Source: Hirschia baltica ATCC 49814 (GTDB taxonomy: Bacteria > Pseudomonadota > Alphaproteobacteria > Caulobacterales > Hyphomonadaceae). From it: a DNA stretch of 64,000 bases. Location of the stretch: NCBI RefSeq assembly GCF_000023785.1, contig NC_012982.1, positions 2,356,001 through 2,420,000 on the forward strand, written 5' to 3'. Under the pieces are notes generated by a model, which made no database searches, was not told the origin of the DNA, and was given only the letters and a program-made list of their open reading frames with translations. The first letter of the stretch is position 1, and each line of letters starts with the position of its first letter. The position numbers and the translations under genes are program-made. Shown piece by piece: positions 37,008-46,296 of the stretch.

Positions 37008-37970
37008 ATGACTTTCAAACCATCCAATCAACTTGTAGGTTTCGCGCTCGCCGCTATTGGTGCCACTTTGTTTTCTACAAAAGCACTCGTTATCAAATTG
37101 GCATTTATCCAGGGTGCTAGTGTCGAGCTGATGATGGTTTTAAGAATGGGTTTTTCACTACCTATTTTTATAACTGTCGGCTTTTTAGCGTGGCGCAAGC
37201 AAAAACATAAAGGTATTGCCCTAACTCCAATTCGCATCTTCCAAACATGCGCATTAGGGATATTGAGTTACTATGTTTGCACATGGTTGGACTTTGAAAG
37301 TCTGCACTATATTTCTGCACAATTAGAGCGATTGATACTGTTTTTATATCCAACTTTTACAGCTCTTTTTGCTTGGATATTCTTAAAAGACAAACTCACA
37401 ATCCGACACATAACTGCGCTGGCATTTTCATATGTTGGTGTCGCCATTCTTATTGGACCAGAACATCAGCAATTTGGTAATTCAGCATTGTGGGGTGCTA
37501 GTCTTGTACTCCTCGCCGCCATTTTGTTTGCAGCCTATGTCACTCTATCCAAAGCAACCATAACGGCAATCGGATCACCTCTTTTCACATCAATTGCCAT
37601 GTCAGCAGCTGCAATCGCAATCATGATACACTTCATATGCGAAGCGAGTTTGGGTGTTGAACAGATAGAAATATCAACTGAAATCTTCTGTTATGGGATC
37701 TTTCTTGCGATTTTCTGTACAGCAATTCCAGCCTTTGCCATGTCTGAAGCAATTTCACGCATAGGCCCAGGTCTAGCCAGCGCTTTGGGCGGTCTAGGTC
37801 CGGCAGTAACGGCCATTCTAGCGGTATGGATATTAAATGAACCCTTTGGTTGGCCACATTTTATCGCACTTGTATTCGCAATTTCGGGCGCAATGATACT
37901 CGTCATGATGCCCAAACAAGAACAAACTTCACCTAAATTGAACATCAAAAGAGACACCGAATATGACTAA
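37008..37970 (+). CDS. EamA/DMT family transporter
   Basis: This is an inner-membrane transporter of the drug/metabolite superfamily. The 320-residue product has about ten hydrophobic helices arranged as two EamA repeats (about 10-150 and 160-305). The typical end-of-repeat segments are present (ISAQLERLILFLYPTFTALF; GPAVTAILAVWILNEPFGWP). The substrate is unknown. Its 3' end overlaps the HopJ-family gene by 8 nt, so the two are translated together. Confidence 0.9.
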   Translation: MTFKPSNQLVGFALAAIGATLFSTKALVIKLAFIQGASVELMMVLRMGFSLPIFITVGFLAWRKQKHKGIALTPIRIFQTCALGILSYYVCTWLDFESLHYISAQLERLILFLYPTFTALFAWIFLKDKLTIRHITALAFSYVGVAILIGPEHQQFGNSALWGASLVLLAAILFAAYVTLSKATITAIGSPLFTSIAMSAAAIAIMIHFICEASLGVEQIEISTEIFCYGIFLAIFCTAIPAFAMSEAISRIGPGLASALGGLGPAVTAILAVWILNEPFGWPHFIALVFAISGAMILVMMPKQEQTSPKLNIKRDTEYD

Positions 37971-38313
37971 TTTTTCTTCTGCTCAGCAAAACTTCATCAC
38001 GGCCCTTAAAGCCCCTGATTTTATGTTCGAAACGACATTAGAATTCATTGAAACTTGGTATGAATTTACGCCAACGGCTTTCACAAATGGCAAAGTTGAG
38101 AATAACGCTTCTGAAAACCAAGGGAGCTGTAAAATTTTCGCCCTCCAAAAGCTGCTTAACCTTACCACAGAACAAACGCTGCTCTCTTTTGGTCAGCACT
38201 ATAGAGATGTGCTAAAAACACCCAACGCAGAGAACCATTTTAATTTAAGAACCGTCGTAAATAACAATTCGGTTGATGTTGAGTTTGAGAGCTTTCCTTT
38301 GAAACTCAAATAG
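37963..38313 (+). CDS. HopJ type III effector family protein
   Basis: The 116-residue product matches the HopJ family (PF08888). The core is ETWYEFTPTAFTNGKVENNA, then ENQGSCKIFALQKLLNLTTE and LLSFGQHYRDVL, with the usual order Tyr-x-Phe-x-Pro-x-Ala-Phe-x-Asn-Gly and Gly-Ser-Cys-Lys. Despite the name, the family is widespread in free-living bacteria and no secretion system is present here, so an effector role is unlikely. The start overlaps the end of the EamA gene by 8 nt. Function is unknown. Confidence 0.88.
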   Translation: MTNFSSAQQNFITALKAPDFMFETTLEFIETWYEFTPTAFTNGKVENNASENQGSCKIFALQKLLNLTTEQTLLSFGQHYRDVLKTPNAENHFNLRTVVNNNSVDVEFESFPLKLK

Positions 38314-38361
38314 CCTTACATCACACTGGATCAACCCATTCGAGCATTGAGGATCAAGCCT

Positions 38362-38874
38362 TTGAAGAAAATTCTGTTTGGAATAACGATAGCCTTGTTT
38401 CTCAATGCCTGCGCAATGCATACGCCTGTCGACAATATTACGACCGTGTATTTAGTTCGCCATGCTGAAAAAGAAAATGACGGCACGAAGGATCCATGCC
38501 TCAACCTGCAAGGACAAGCCCGCGCAACTTATCTTGCCCAGCTGCTAAATGACGTAAAATTTGACGCAATATATTCAACACCCTATCGGCGCACGACTGA
38601 AACAGCTGCGCCGGTCTTCGCTCAATCAGGGTTAGTTAGCCTCACATCCTATGCAGGCAATGATCTTGAAGACGTCGCGCAGATGATAAACACCAAGCAA
38701 GGCACATATCTCATTGTTGGGCACAGCAATACAACGCCTCAATTAGTCAGCATTCTCATAAAACGCGAAGTTCCACCGCTTAAAGAAAGTGATTTTGACC
38801 GCCTCTACAAAGTAACGCTGCATTCTGACGGTGACACTCACTTAGAAATGCTGCCCTACACGCCCCCTTCCTAA
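38362..38874 (+). CDS. Histidine phosphatase superfamily lipoprotein
   Basis: The chosen start is the TTG at 38362, with GAGGA 8 nt upstream, giving a compact lipoprotein signal (MKKILFGITIALFLNAC); another TTG at 38347 is possible. The 170-residue product has the phosphohistidine motif LVRHAEK, the second Arg in YSTPYRRTTETA and the second His in IVGHSNTTP. It is therefore a likely active phosphatase of the SixA/phosphoglycerate-mutase-like branch, facing the periplasm. The substrate is unknown. Confidence 0.85.
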   Translation: MKKILFGITIALFLNACAMHTPVDNITTVYLVRHAEKENDGTKDPCLNLQGQARATYLAQLLNDVKFDAIYSTPYRRTTETAAPVFAQSGLVSLTSYAGNDLEDVAQMINTKQGTYLIVGHSNTTPQLVSILIKREVPPLKESDFDRLYKVTLHSDGDTHLEMLPYTPPS

Positions 38875-38987
38875 CACCCTATCTCACGACATTTCGTCTC
38901 TCCTACAGGCACTGGCTAAATAGTGTTTGACGTTTATCGATAAACATGTACTTTATATTTTAAAGTTCTTTATGCGGAGACAAAATA

Positions 38988-39608
38988 ATGACCACAACCA
39001 GTGCTTTCGAAGATTTAAGTTATTTGCGCGCTCTTGCTGAAGAAGGCGCAGCAGCCCCCAGTATTAATGGGCGCTATTACATCACCTTTGGTTTTTTAAG
39101 CGCGATAGCTCTGGCAGCAACTTGGGCAATTGCGAGCGGCCTCACAAGCTTAGATGTCTCAGCAACAGCATTTGTTTGGCTTAGCTATATTGCTGTGACG
39201 CCGCTAGCACTTTTCCTCTTAAGTAAATCAGCAGGAACAAAATCGGGTTTCAAATCAGCAGGTAACCGCGTTACTCGGCTGTTCTGGCTCACAGTTTCTC
39301 CAGCTATCTTTTCAATCTGGGGTGCCCTTTCAATTGCAGCGCTCTTTCGAGATGTACCCATCATAATATTCAATATGTTGCCTATTATCGCTTTCTTTGC
39401 GTATGGCGTTATCTACATGGTAGAAGCCAGTTTAGAAAATGTATCTTGGAAACGCTTTGCGGGACTGGCTGGCCTCGCTTCAGCATTTGTAATGGCGTTG
39501 TTCATTGGCATACCAGAAGCCTATCTAGGCGCTGCAATAGCCACACTACTCATCGGTGTAATTCCCGGAGCAATAATGATGCGCCGTGAACCAAAAGAAG
39601 TGGTGTAA
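38988..39608 (+). CDS. Multi-pass membrane protein of unknown function
   Basis: The 206-residue product has a soluble start of about 30 residues (DLSYLRALAEEGAAAPSING), then about six hydrophobic segments to residue 200. GGAG precedes the ATG. It is followed 8 nt later by a winged-helix regulator gene, an arrangement often seen where a small DNA-binding protein controls its own membrane partner. Function is unknown. Confidence 0.75.
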   Translation: MTTTSAFEDLSYLRALAEEGAAAPSINGRYYITFGFLSAIALAATWAIASGLTSLDVSATAFVWLSYIAVTPLALFLLSKSAGTKSGFKSAGNRVTRLFWLTVSPAIFSIWGALSIAALFRDVPIIIFNMLPIIAFFAYGVIYMVEASLENVSWKRFAGLAGLASAFVMALFIGIPEAYLGAAIATLLIGVIPGAIMMRREPKEVV

Positions 39609-39616
39609 GCTTTAGA

Positions 39617-39925
39617 ATGAGCGAGAACCCATTTGACCATGGCGAGATAAATGATCTCATTCACTCTCGCCTTCGCTTAGGCGTCATGGCCTATCTATCT
39701 ACAGCCCACGCCGCCATATTTGGAGAATTAAAAGCCAAGGTAAATGCAAGCGACGGTAATCTATCTGTGCAACTCAAAAAATTAGAAGAGGCTGGCTATA
39801 TCACTATCGAAAAAAAGTTTGTCGGCAAGAAGCCACAAACCACTGCCATCCTAACAGATAAAGGCCGTCAAGCTTGGCTAGCGTACCTTGCGCATATGAG
39901 GTCCATGCTCGATGCAGCAGAATAA
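39617..39925 (+). CDS. Winged-helix transcriptional regulator (MarR/PadR-like)
   Basis: The 102-residue product is a single winged helix-turn-helix: LIHSRLRLGVMAYLSTAHAA, then FGELKAKVNASDGNLSVQLK with the recognition helix, and a beta wing near GYITIEKKFVGKKPQTTAIL. It matches the small stand-alone HTH type of PF13601. It forms an operon with the upstream membrane protein and ends at a strong bidirectional terminator. Confidence 0.88.
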   Translation: MSENPFDHGEINDLIHSRLRLGVMAYLSTAHAAIFGELKAKVNASDGNLSVQLKKLEEAGYITIEKKFVGKKPQTTAILTDKGRQAWLAYLAHMRSMLDAAE

Positions 39926-39931
39926 TAAGCA

Positions 39932-39965
39932 AAGAAGCCCGCGATCAGAAAATCGCGGGCTTCTT
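39932..39965. terminator. Bidirectional terminator between the regulator gene and lpd
   Basis: AAGAAGCCCGCGAT (39932-39945) and ATCGCGGGCTTCTT (39952-39965) form a perfect 14-bp stem with a 6-nt loop, A-rich before and T-rich after. Confidence 0.95.
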
Positions 39966-39990
39966 ATTATCAGCTGTATTAAAAGCTGAA

Positions 39991-41388
39991 TTACATTTGC
40001 ATTGTCCAACCTTCAACGCCCATCGCAGCCTGACGAACTGCTTCTGATTGCGTTGGGTGTGCGTGGCATGTACGTGCAATATCTTCTGATGAAGCTTTAA
40101 ACTCCATAGCAATACAAACTTCGGCAATCATCTCACCAACACCTGTACCAACCATGTGCGCACCCAGCACTTCATCAGTTGTCGCATCTGCGATGATCTT
40201 CACAAAACCATCTGTTGTGTGATTACAGCGTGCACGTGAGTTTGCCATGAATGGGAATTTACCCACTTTGTATTTCACGCCAGCAGCTTTGAGATCTTCT
40301 TCTGTCTTACCAACCCAAGCAATTTCAGGACTTGTGTAAACAACACCCGGTACGAGATCATAATTCACGTGCCCTGCTTTACCCGCGATGAGTTCAGCAA
40401 CAGCAGCGCCATCATCTTCAGCTTTGTGCGCAAGCATTGGCCCAGTTGTTGTGTCACCAATAACCCAAACGCCGTCAGCGCCTGTCTTAAAGTGGTTGTT
40501 TTCAATGACGCCGCGCTGGTTTGGCGTAATGCCAACTGTTTCAAGACCAAGACCCTCTGTGTAAGGCTTACGGCCAATCGCGACCAAAACAACATCAGCA
40601 TCAATCACTTCAGGATCACCGCCTTGTGCCGGCTCCATCGTCAATTTGAGTTTTGATTTTAGTTTTTCAACGCCAGTCACTTTCTGACCGAGTTTGAACG
40701 TCATGCCTTGCTTGGTCAAAATTTTCTGAGCTGTCTTAGCAACTTCCATATCCGACCCTGGAATGATGCGGTCAAGATATTCGACAACAGTAACTTCAGC
40801 GCCAAGACGAGACCAAACGGAACCAAGCTCAAGCCCGATAACACCAGCACCGATAACGATCATTTTCTTCGGTACACTAGAAAGGCTCAATGCCCCTGTT
40901 GACGTCACAATACGTTCTTCATCAACAGCAATGTTCGGCAAGTTAGTTGGAACAGACCCTGTCGCAATCACAATGTTTTTTGCTGAAAGTTCAGCCGCGT
41001 CCTTGCCTTCAACAACCACTTTACCAGCACCAGCAATGCGGCCTGTACCATTGAAGACTTTGACTTTGTTCTTCTTCATCAAGAAAGCGACACCTTCAGT
41101 CAGGCCTTTTACCGCTTCTTCCTTTTGCTTAAGCATTTGAGGAAGGTTCAATTTGACCGTGCCAGTCTCAATGCCAAGGCTTGCAAAATTGTTTTTTGCT
41201 TCATCAAAAAGTTCAGACGCGTGAAGCATGGCTTTTGAAGGAATACATCCAACATTCAGACATGTTCCGCCAAGGGTAGAAGATTTTTCAATTATTGCTG
41301 TTTTCAAGCCCAACTGACCACAACGAATGGCACAGTTATAGCCACCAGGGCCGGCTCCGATTATGACGACATCAAAAGTCTCAGACAT
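39991..41388 (-). CDS. lpd: Dihydrolipoyl dehydrogenase (E3)
   Basis: E3 reoxidises the lipoyl arm of 2-oxoglutarate dehydrogenase (and of other lipoyl complexes) with NAD+. The 465-residue product has FAD-binding GAGPGGYNCAIRCGQLGL, the redox disulfide GGTCLNVGCIPSK, NAD-binding VIGAGVIGLELGSVWSRLG, and the catalytic base pair in HAHPTQSEAV. It lies downstream of the sucB gene, as in other alphaproteobacteria, but here five genes intervene. It has its own upstream region with the TAGCGCTA palindrome (41493-41500). Confidence 0.97.
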   Translation of the reverse strand: MSETFDVVIIGAGPGGYNCAIRCGQLGLKTAIIEKSSTLGGTCLNVGCIPSKAMLHASELFDEAKNNFASLGIETGTVKLNLPQMLKQKEEAVKGLTEGVAFLMKKNKVKVFNGTGRIAGAGKVVVEGKDAAELSAKNIVIATGSVPTNLPNIAVDEERIVTSTGALSLSSVPKKMIVIGAGVIGLELGSVWSRLGAEVTVVEYLDRIIPGSDMEVAKTAQKILTKQGMTFKLGQKVTGVEKLKSKLKLTMEPAQGGDPEVIDADVVLVAIGRKPYTEGLGLETVGITPNQRGVIENNHFKTGADGVWVIGDTTTGPMLAHKAEDDGAAVAELIAGKAGHVNYDLVPGVVYTSPEIAWVGKTEEDLKAAGVKYKVGKFPFMANSRARCNHTTDGFVKIIADATTDEVLGAHMVGTGVGEMIAEVCIAMEFKASSEDIARTCHAHPTQSEAVRQAAMGVEGWTMQM

Positions 41389-41490
41389 TGTTTTTCCTGT
41401 TTCCGCAATTGGGCAGAATTTGAACGATTTGTCGCGAACCTATACTTGCTTGCGGTAAGGTCAACATATCCTAAGGCCGCAAAGAGATTT

Positions 41491-41503
41491 GGTAGCGCTA
41501 TAA
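41491..41503. promoter_or_regulatory. LacI-type operator candidate upstream of lpd
   Basis: The sequence GGTAGCGCTATAA contains the palindrome TAGCGCTA (41493-41500), 105 nt before the lpd start. With the preceding T it reads TGGTAGCGCTATA and matches sites upstream of sucC and mdh. TTGACC and TATAGG on the minus strand between it and lpd are possible promoter elements with short (14-nt) spacing. Confidence 0.55.
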
Positions 41504-41584
41504 AATACCGTTCCTGTAAAAAAAGTTGCATTCAACTGATATGTTGCAACAGGTTTCGTAAATCTAACACTAATTTTGCTGCCT

Positions 41585-41941
41585 CTACACAGAAGGTCGC
41601 TTAGATAATTTTGGGGCAATCCAGATCATACACATTGTCCCAGCCGACATCAAAAATGCTATCGGGATTTTTATCCAAAGCGGAAATATCGCAAATATCG
41701 CGCCGTACACTAATGCACCAAGAACAATGATAATCGTTGCTACAATCCACGCAGGCAAGTGACTTTTCAGCCATGTCGCATTCTTTTTAGGACATAGAAA
41801 AACTGTAATAAAAACGCCTAGCCATAGCGCCAGAATCCACAACCCAATACCAACAATCATTCCTACACCCGCAACTTTGGCCATTAATAAAATAGTTACA
41901 GCCGCGATAAGCCCTAAAAAAGTTGCGATAATAGATTGCAT
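41585..41941 (-). CDS. Small multi-pass membrane protein
   Basis: The start is set at ATG 41941 with AAGGGAC 8 nt upstream; the frame runs 15 codons further upstream without support. The 118-residue product is four hydrophobic helices (about 3-22, 25-45, 58-80, 84-108) separated by short charged turns (CPKKNATWLKSH). No conserved motif was recognised and no function is assigned. It is on the same strand as the LytTR gene, 87 nt downstream. Confidence 0.65.
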   Translation of the reverse strand: MQSIIATFLGLIAAVTILLMAKVAGVGMIVGIGLWILALWLGVFITVFLCPKKNATWLKSHLPAWIVATIIIVLGALVYGAIFAIFPLWIKIPIAFLMSAGTMCMIWIAPKLSKRPSV

Positions 41942-42027
41942 AAATAGTCCCTTGAATGAGTTCTTTTTCTCATATCCCTTACACACCTGAATCCATATTG
42001 AAAACCATCAGAGCATAGTCCCAGTAT

Positions 42028-42876
42028 TCAATGAGATGGCCATGCATTTTTGTATCGACGGCTCCCGGGAATAATTTCATCATCTATCATTTGAATTCGA
42101 GCATCGCCCTCACCTGTTGGTGAGATTTCCCTAACTTTAGATGCATCAATAATATAAGAGCGATGCACGCGGGATATCTCGACTCCGGCGGCCTGAAGCT
42201 GCTCTTCGATATTGGCCAAAGTTGAACGCGCCAATAATGTTTTATCTGCGGTACGGATTTCTACGTAATTTGCAGCTGCCTTTGCCCAAATAACATCTTC
42301 CGCATTGATCCATATCGTACGCCCACCACATTTAATTGTAATTCTCTTTTTTTCCTTGGCATCTTCTCTATTAACGCTCGTCTCCAGCTTCTTATGTTCC
42401 AACTCCCTAGAAAGCATGAAACCCAACATCAATATTGAAAACGTAATTAAATCTTTGCGATATTCATAGAAAAATGTCTCAAAAACATTGGCATGAAACG
42501 AATATTCTTGCCCTACGGCGATGGGATAAATAGTTAGGCGAATTAATTTCATCCCTAAAATATGAAGTAGAGAAAAAGCCAAGCTCGCTATAATATATTT
42601 TGGAATCCAGACACTTTTGGATACACCTGCTATTGGATGAATCCGGTTAAAATACCCCAATAGTGGTAACAAGCAGCAAGTTGCTATTGCGCTACTTCCT
42701 TCATCAATCCAAGCAAGCAACACATTCGTTGAAACGCTTAAAATTTGATGGTCTACATTTCGCGAAAGCGCATTTACTATGAATGAACTCAAAATTAGAA
42801 CAGCAAATACAATAGATGAATTTTGTTCACTAATACGATCGGTTCTGAGAGCGTTTTGAATATCAATTTGAGACAT
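42028..42876 (-). CDS. Membrane-anchored LytTR transcriptional regulator
   Basis: The 282-residue product (ATG 42876) has about four hydrophobic helices in residues 20-155, a charged linker, and a C-terminal LytTR DNA-binding domain (about 180-275): ITIKCGGRTIWINAEDVIWA, NYVEIRTADKTLLARSTLAN and SRVHRSYIIDASKVREI. A receiver domain is absent, so the signal is probably sensed by the membrane part. It is divergent from an acyltransferase gene with 203 nt between starts, which suggests the acyltransferase is a target. Confidence 0.87.
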   Translation of the reverse strand: MSQIDIQNALRTDRISEQNSSIVFAVLILSSFIVNALSRNVDHQILSVSTNVLLAWIDEGSSAIATCCLLPLLGYFNRIHPIAGVSKSVWIPKYIIASLAFSLLHILGMKLIRLTIYPIAVGQEYSFHANVFETFFYEYRKDLITFSILMLGFMLSRELEHKKLETSVNREDAKEKKRITIKCGGRTIWINAEDVIWAKAAANYVEIRTADKTLLARSTLANIEEQLQAAGVEISRVHRSYIIDASKVREISPTGEGDARIQMIDDEIIPGSRRYKNAWPSH

Positions 42877-43079
42877 GTTCACATTTGTGCCTAGAACAAC
42901 AGATTTGCACAAGTATCGCACATCAAATTTCGTCCCCAAATTCCCACCATTTGTCCCTCAACACTTATTCCGACACGCCTCTCATCACAAAAATCCGAAA
43001 ATCTATCACTTCATACTCGCGCAATATGAAAACTCGTTTTTTCCTAAATTCAGATTTATCAAAAGAATGGAAAAAACAT

Positions 43080-44216
43080 ATGACAGCAACATCCTATACT
43101 CGCCGTTATGATTTAGATTGGTTGCGAGTTATCGCATTTGCCCTGTTGATTTTTTATCATGTAGGTATGTTTTATGTGAGCTGGGACTGGCATGTAAAAA
43201 GCCAATACGCTTCAACATCAGCTGAATGGCTGATGGAGCTTCTCAACCCATGGCGATTGGCTCTATTGTTTTTTATATCTGGAGTCGCTTTACGGTTTGC
43301 AGCGGATAAAATGAGTTTATCCAGTCTTTTGGGGCGACGTATCTATCGCTTAGGTTTGCCTATGGTGTTTGGAATGGCTGTGATCGTCATGCCGCAATCC
43401 TATTTTCAAATGCGGCAAGCTGGACTGATTGAACAAGGCATGCTGCATTATTGGCAACATATATATCTAAATTTCAATGATCCGCTTCCACTGACAACAC
43501 CAACATGGAACCATTTATGGTATGTAATTTATCTATTGGTGTACTCCCTAATTCTAACACCTATATATGCCCTGCTAAAGCATTTCAGCACCCGCATCAA
43601 TCTACCTTCAATTCACCAACAGCCGATAATATTAGGCCTATCTCTGCTAGTAATAATACCTCTACCTTTCATTCTATTTTCGATATTTCTAGACCCACTA
43701 TTTCCTACAACACATGCCCTATCCGACGATTGGGCCAATCATGCACATCGGTTTACAATATTTCTAATTGGGTTTTCTGTTGCAAAGTCTAGTCTATTTT
43801 GGCGTGCAATCTCTAGAAGCTGGAAATTTTGGGGTGTTGGCGTTCTCGCGCTTGTGATTTGGGCAAACGCAATGATTGAAGGCTTGATACCCACACCTAG
43901 TTTTATGTCTGACAATTTAGAAGATAGCTTGGAAGTGTATTATGCATGGGGTGTAATTGTTACTCTGCTTGGTGCAGCTCAACATTATCTGAACAAGCCC
44001 AGTACAATACTGACCTACCTTAATCAGGCAATTTTTCCATACTTCATCTTACACCAAACGCTTATCATCTCTGCTGGTTACATTCTCACCCAACTAAACC
44101 TTGGAATATGGGCTGAATTTGCCGGTGTATTAGTGATAACAACAGCAGGCTGCCTCCTGCTAGAACGCATTATTCGATATATTAAGCCAATTCGTCCATT
44201 ATTTGGTTTGAATTAG
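43080..44216 (+). CDS. Membrane acyltransferase (Acyltransferase_3 family)
   Basis: The start is placed at ATG 43080 (MTATSYTRRYDLDWLRVIAF); the frame is open for 65 further codons but that part is unlike the family. The 378-residue product has about ten membrane helices and the family entry motif RYDLDWLRVIAFALLIFYHV with its conserved Arg and His. A large loop with WNHLWYVIYLLVYSLILTP follows. Members O-acylate glycans or lipids at the inner membrane; the closest functional name is MdoC/OpgC-like. It is divergent from the LytTR regulator and convergent with the YdcZ-type gene. Confidence 0.85.
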   Translation: MTATSYTRRYDLDWLRVIAFALLIFYHVGMFYVSWDWHVKSQYASTSAEWLMELLNPWRLALLFFISGVALRFAADKMSLSSLLGRRIYRLGLPMVFGMAVIVMPQSYFQMRQAGLIEQGMLHYWQHIYLNFNDPLPLTTPTWNHLWYVIYLLVYSLILTPIYALLKHFSTRINLPSIHQQPIILGLSLLVIIPLPFILFSIFLDPLFPTTHALSDDWANHAHRFTIFLIGFSVAKSSLFWRAISRSWKFWGVGVLALVIWANAMIEGLIPTPSFMSDNLEDSLEVYYAWGVIVTLLGAAQHYLNKPSTILTYLNQAIFPYFILHQTLIISAGYILTQLNLGIWAEFAGVLVITTAGCLLLERIIRYIKPIRPLFGLN

Positions 44217-44221
44217 AGATA

Positions 44222-44689
44222 TCAAACTTCTTTTTGCGCAAGATAGAGACCTATTGCCATCACCAATAAACCAAGTGCACGTTTGGGGGTGATGGTAGAT
44301 TTTATAGCACCAAACAGCCCAAAATGATCGATGGTCGTTGCGCTGAGAAGTTGCCCCAACAAAATTATGAAAATCGCATTTCCAACCCCAATTCGTGGTG
44401 CAGCCCACGTGATTGAAGTAATATAAAATACAAATAAAACACCACCTAGAAAATAGACTGTTGGAATAGTTTTAAAGTGCCCAATAACTAGAAGGTCACC
44501 AATACCACCCGAAGCAAGAAGTACCAGACTACTGGTCAAAAATGTTACGCCCGTCAGTACAACGACCGCAGCTAATGGATTCGACAAACGAACACCTAAG
44601 CCTGCGTTCAGGTTTGCCATCATTGGGATGCCAAACCCCGCTGCTAACATCAGCAATGTCGTACCGATAAGAAAATTAGAAATCGTCAT
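44222..44689 (-). CDS. DMT family protein, YdcZ (DUF606) type
   Basis: The 155-residue product starts at ATG 44689 with AGAGG 6 nt upstream. It has five hydrophobic helices with the DUF606 features: GFGIPMMANLNAGLGVRLSN near the N-terminus, and a GQLLSATTIDHFG segment followed by a Lys-Arg turn and a final helix. Members are half-size drug/metabolite-type transporters that often work as pairs; only one copy is present here. The substrate is unknown. Confidence 0.88.
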   Translation of the reverse strand: MTISNFLIGTTLLMLAAGFGIPMMANLNAGLGVRLSNPLAAVVVLTGVTFLTSSLVLLASGGIGDLLVIGHFKTIPTVYFLGGVLFVFYITSITWAAPRIGVGNAIFIILLGQLLSATTIDHFGLFGAIKSTITPKRALGLLVMAIGLYLAQKEV

Positions 44690-44705
44690 AACAGCCTCTA
44701 AATAC

Positions 44706-44742
44706 AAAAAGCTCCGCTAAAATTTATTCAGCGGAGCTTTTT
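44706..44742 (-). terminator. Terminator of the sucCDAB operon
   Basis: AAAAAGCTCCGCT (44706-44718) and AGCGGAGCTTTTT (44730-44742) form a perfect 13-bp stem with an 11-nt loop. On the minus strand it lies 24 nt after the sucB stop. Confidence 0.93.
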
Positions 44743-44766
44743 CAATTCGTTCAATCCATCTGACCT

Positions 44767-46263
44767 TTAGAGGTCAAGCAATAAACGCTCTGGGTCTTCC
44801 AAATTCTCTTTCACGCGCACCAAGAATGTCACCGCTTCCTTACCATCCACAATTCTGTGGTCATATGATAATGCCAGATACATCATTGGACGGATTTTAA
44901 CTTCACCATTGATAGCAACTGGACGCTGCTCAATGCGGTGCATACCAAGCACACCAGATTGTGGTGGGTTCAAAATTGGTGTTGACATCATTGAGCCATA
45001 CACACCGCCATTTGTAATTGTGAATGTACCGCCCTGAAGGTCAGACATTGCCAATTTACCGTCACGCGCAAGCTTCCCTAAACGACCAATTTCAGCTTCG
45101 ATTTGCGCCAAGCTCATTTGATCCGCATCACGAACAACTGGTGTCACAAGACCTTTATCTGTCCCTACAGCCATCGAAATGTCGTAGTAGTTTTTATAGA
45201 TAAGATCTGTCCCATCAATTTCAGCGTTAACTGCAGGAAGTTCTTTAAGGGCGTGCGTCACAGCTTTTGTGAAGAAAGACATGAAACCAAGTTTCACACC
45301 GTGTTTTTCCAAGAACAAGTCCTTGTACTTTTTACGAATTGCCATGACTTCAGTCAAATCAACATCGTTAAATGTTGTCAGCATGGCTGCAGTGTTTTGA
45401 GCTTCTTTCAATCGACGTGCAATTGTCTGACGCAGACGTGTCATTTTCACACGTTCTTCACGTGGACCTGTTGCACGTGGTGCAGACGGTGCAGCGGCTG
45501 GCGCAGGCTTAGACTCGCCATTTGCAACAAAATTCAATGCATCACCTTTCGTTGCACGACCATCGCGGCCAGTTCCAGGAATATCAGATGGGTTCACATT
45601 ATTCTCAGCTGAGATGCGACGCACAGACGGCGCAACAGCCGCGCTTGAATCTGCAGATGCAGAAGAAGCTGCTGGCGCAGATGCTGGAGCTGCAGCAGGA
45701 GCGGCGCTCGCAGAGGCACCCGCTGCAATGATAGCGATCTCCGTTCCGATTCCAACAGTTGTACCTTCTGCGATCAGCGTCTCTGACAACACACCCGCAA
45801 CTGGAGCCGGCACTTCTATCGCAACCTTGTCAGTTTCAATTTCAGCAATCGGGTCATCAACAGCAACAGCATCACCAGGTTGCTTCAACCACTGAGACAA
45901 TGTTCCTTCAGTTACACTTTCGCCCATGGCAGGCACAGCAACTTTAACTTGCTCACCAGAGCCGCTTGTTGCAGCAGGTGCTGCTGATGTAGCAGCCGGC
46001 GCAGAAGCTGGCTCTGCTTTAGCGCCGTCACCAGCACTGATACGTCCGAGAAGTGCGCCAATCTCGACGTTATCACCCTCTTTCGCCAAAATTTCTGTCA
46101 ACACACCATCTTCAGCAGCTGATACTTCAACAGAAACTTTATCAGTTTCCAATTCAACAAGCACTTCATCCTTAGCGACTGCATCACCTGGCGCTTTTGA
46201 CCAAGAACCAACCGTTGCTTCGGTAACACTTTCGCCCAATACTGGGACCGTAATATCGGCCAT
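44767..46263 (-). CDS. sucB: 2-oxoglutarate dehydrogenase E2, dihydrolipoyl succinyltransferase
   Basis: E2 transfers the succinyl group to CoA in the TCA cycle. The start is at ATG 46263 with AGGAGGTCAAG directly upstream. The 498-residue product has two lipoyl domains, with lipoyl lysines in ETDKV at residues 42 and 146. Each is followed by an Ala/Pro/Ser-rich linker. An E3-binding domain comes next (about 215-250, [20 protein letters not shown]), then the catalytic core with [12 protein letters not shown] near the C-terminus. Two lipoyl domains rather than one is a variant seen in some relatives. It is last in the sucC-sucD-sucA-sucB operon. Confidence 0.96.
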   Translation of the reverse strand: MADITVPVLGESVTEATVGSWSKAPGDAVAKDEVLVELETDKVSVEVSAAEDGVLTEILAKEGDNVEIGALLGRISAGDGAKAEPASAPAATSAAPAATSGSGEQVKVAVPAMGESVTEGTLSQWLKQPGDAVAVDDPIAEIETDKVAIEVPAPVAGVLSETLIAEGTTVGIGTEIAIIAAGASASAAPAAAPASAPAASSASADSSAAVAPSVRRISAENNVNPSDIPGTGRDGRATKGDALNFVANGESKPAPAAAPSAPRATGPREERVKMTRLRQTIARRLKEAQNTAAMLTTFNDVDLTEVMAIRKKYKDLFLEKHGVKLGFMSFFTKAVTHALKELPAVNAEIDGTDLIYKNYYDISMAVGTDKGLVTPVVRDADQMSLAQIEAEIGRLGKLARDGKLAMSDLQGGTFTITNGGVYGSMMSTPILNPPQSGVLGMHRIEQRPVAINGEVKIRPMMYLALSYDHRIVDGKEAVTFLVRVKENLEDPERLLLDL

Positions 46264-46296
46264 CTTGACCTCCTTCAAACGTCCTATTCGGACGTG

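Noticed and set aside
41542-41551. Palindrome TGTTGCAACA between the small membrane protein gene and lpd
   Set aside because: A single copy in the window with no second site or clear promoter nearby; it could be chance.
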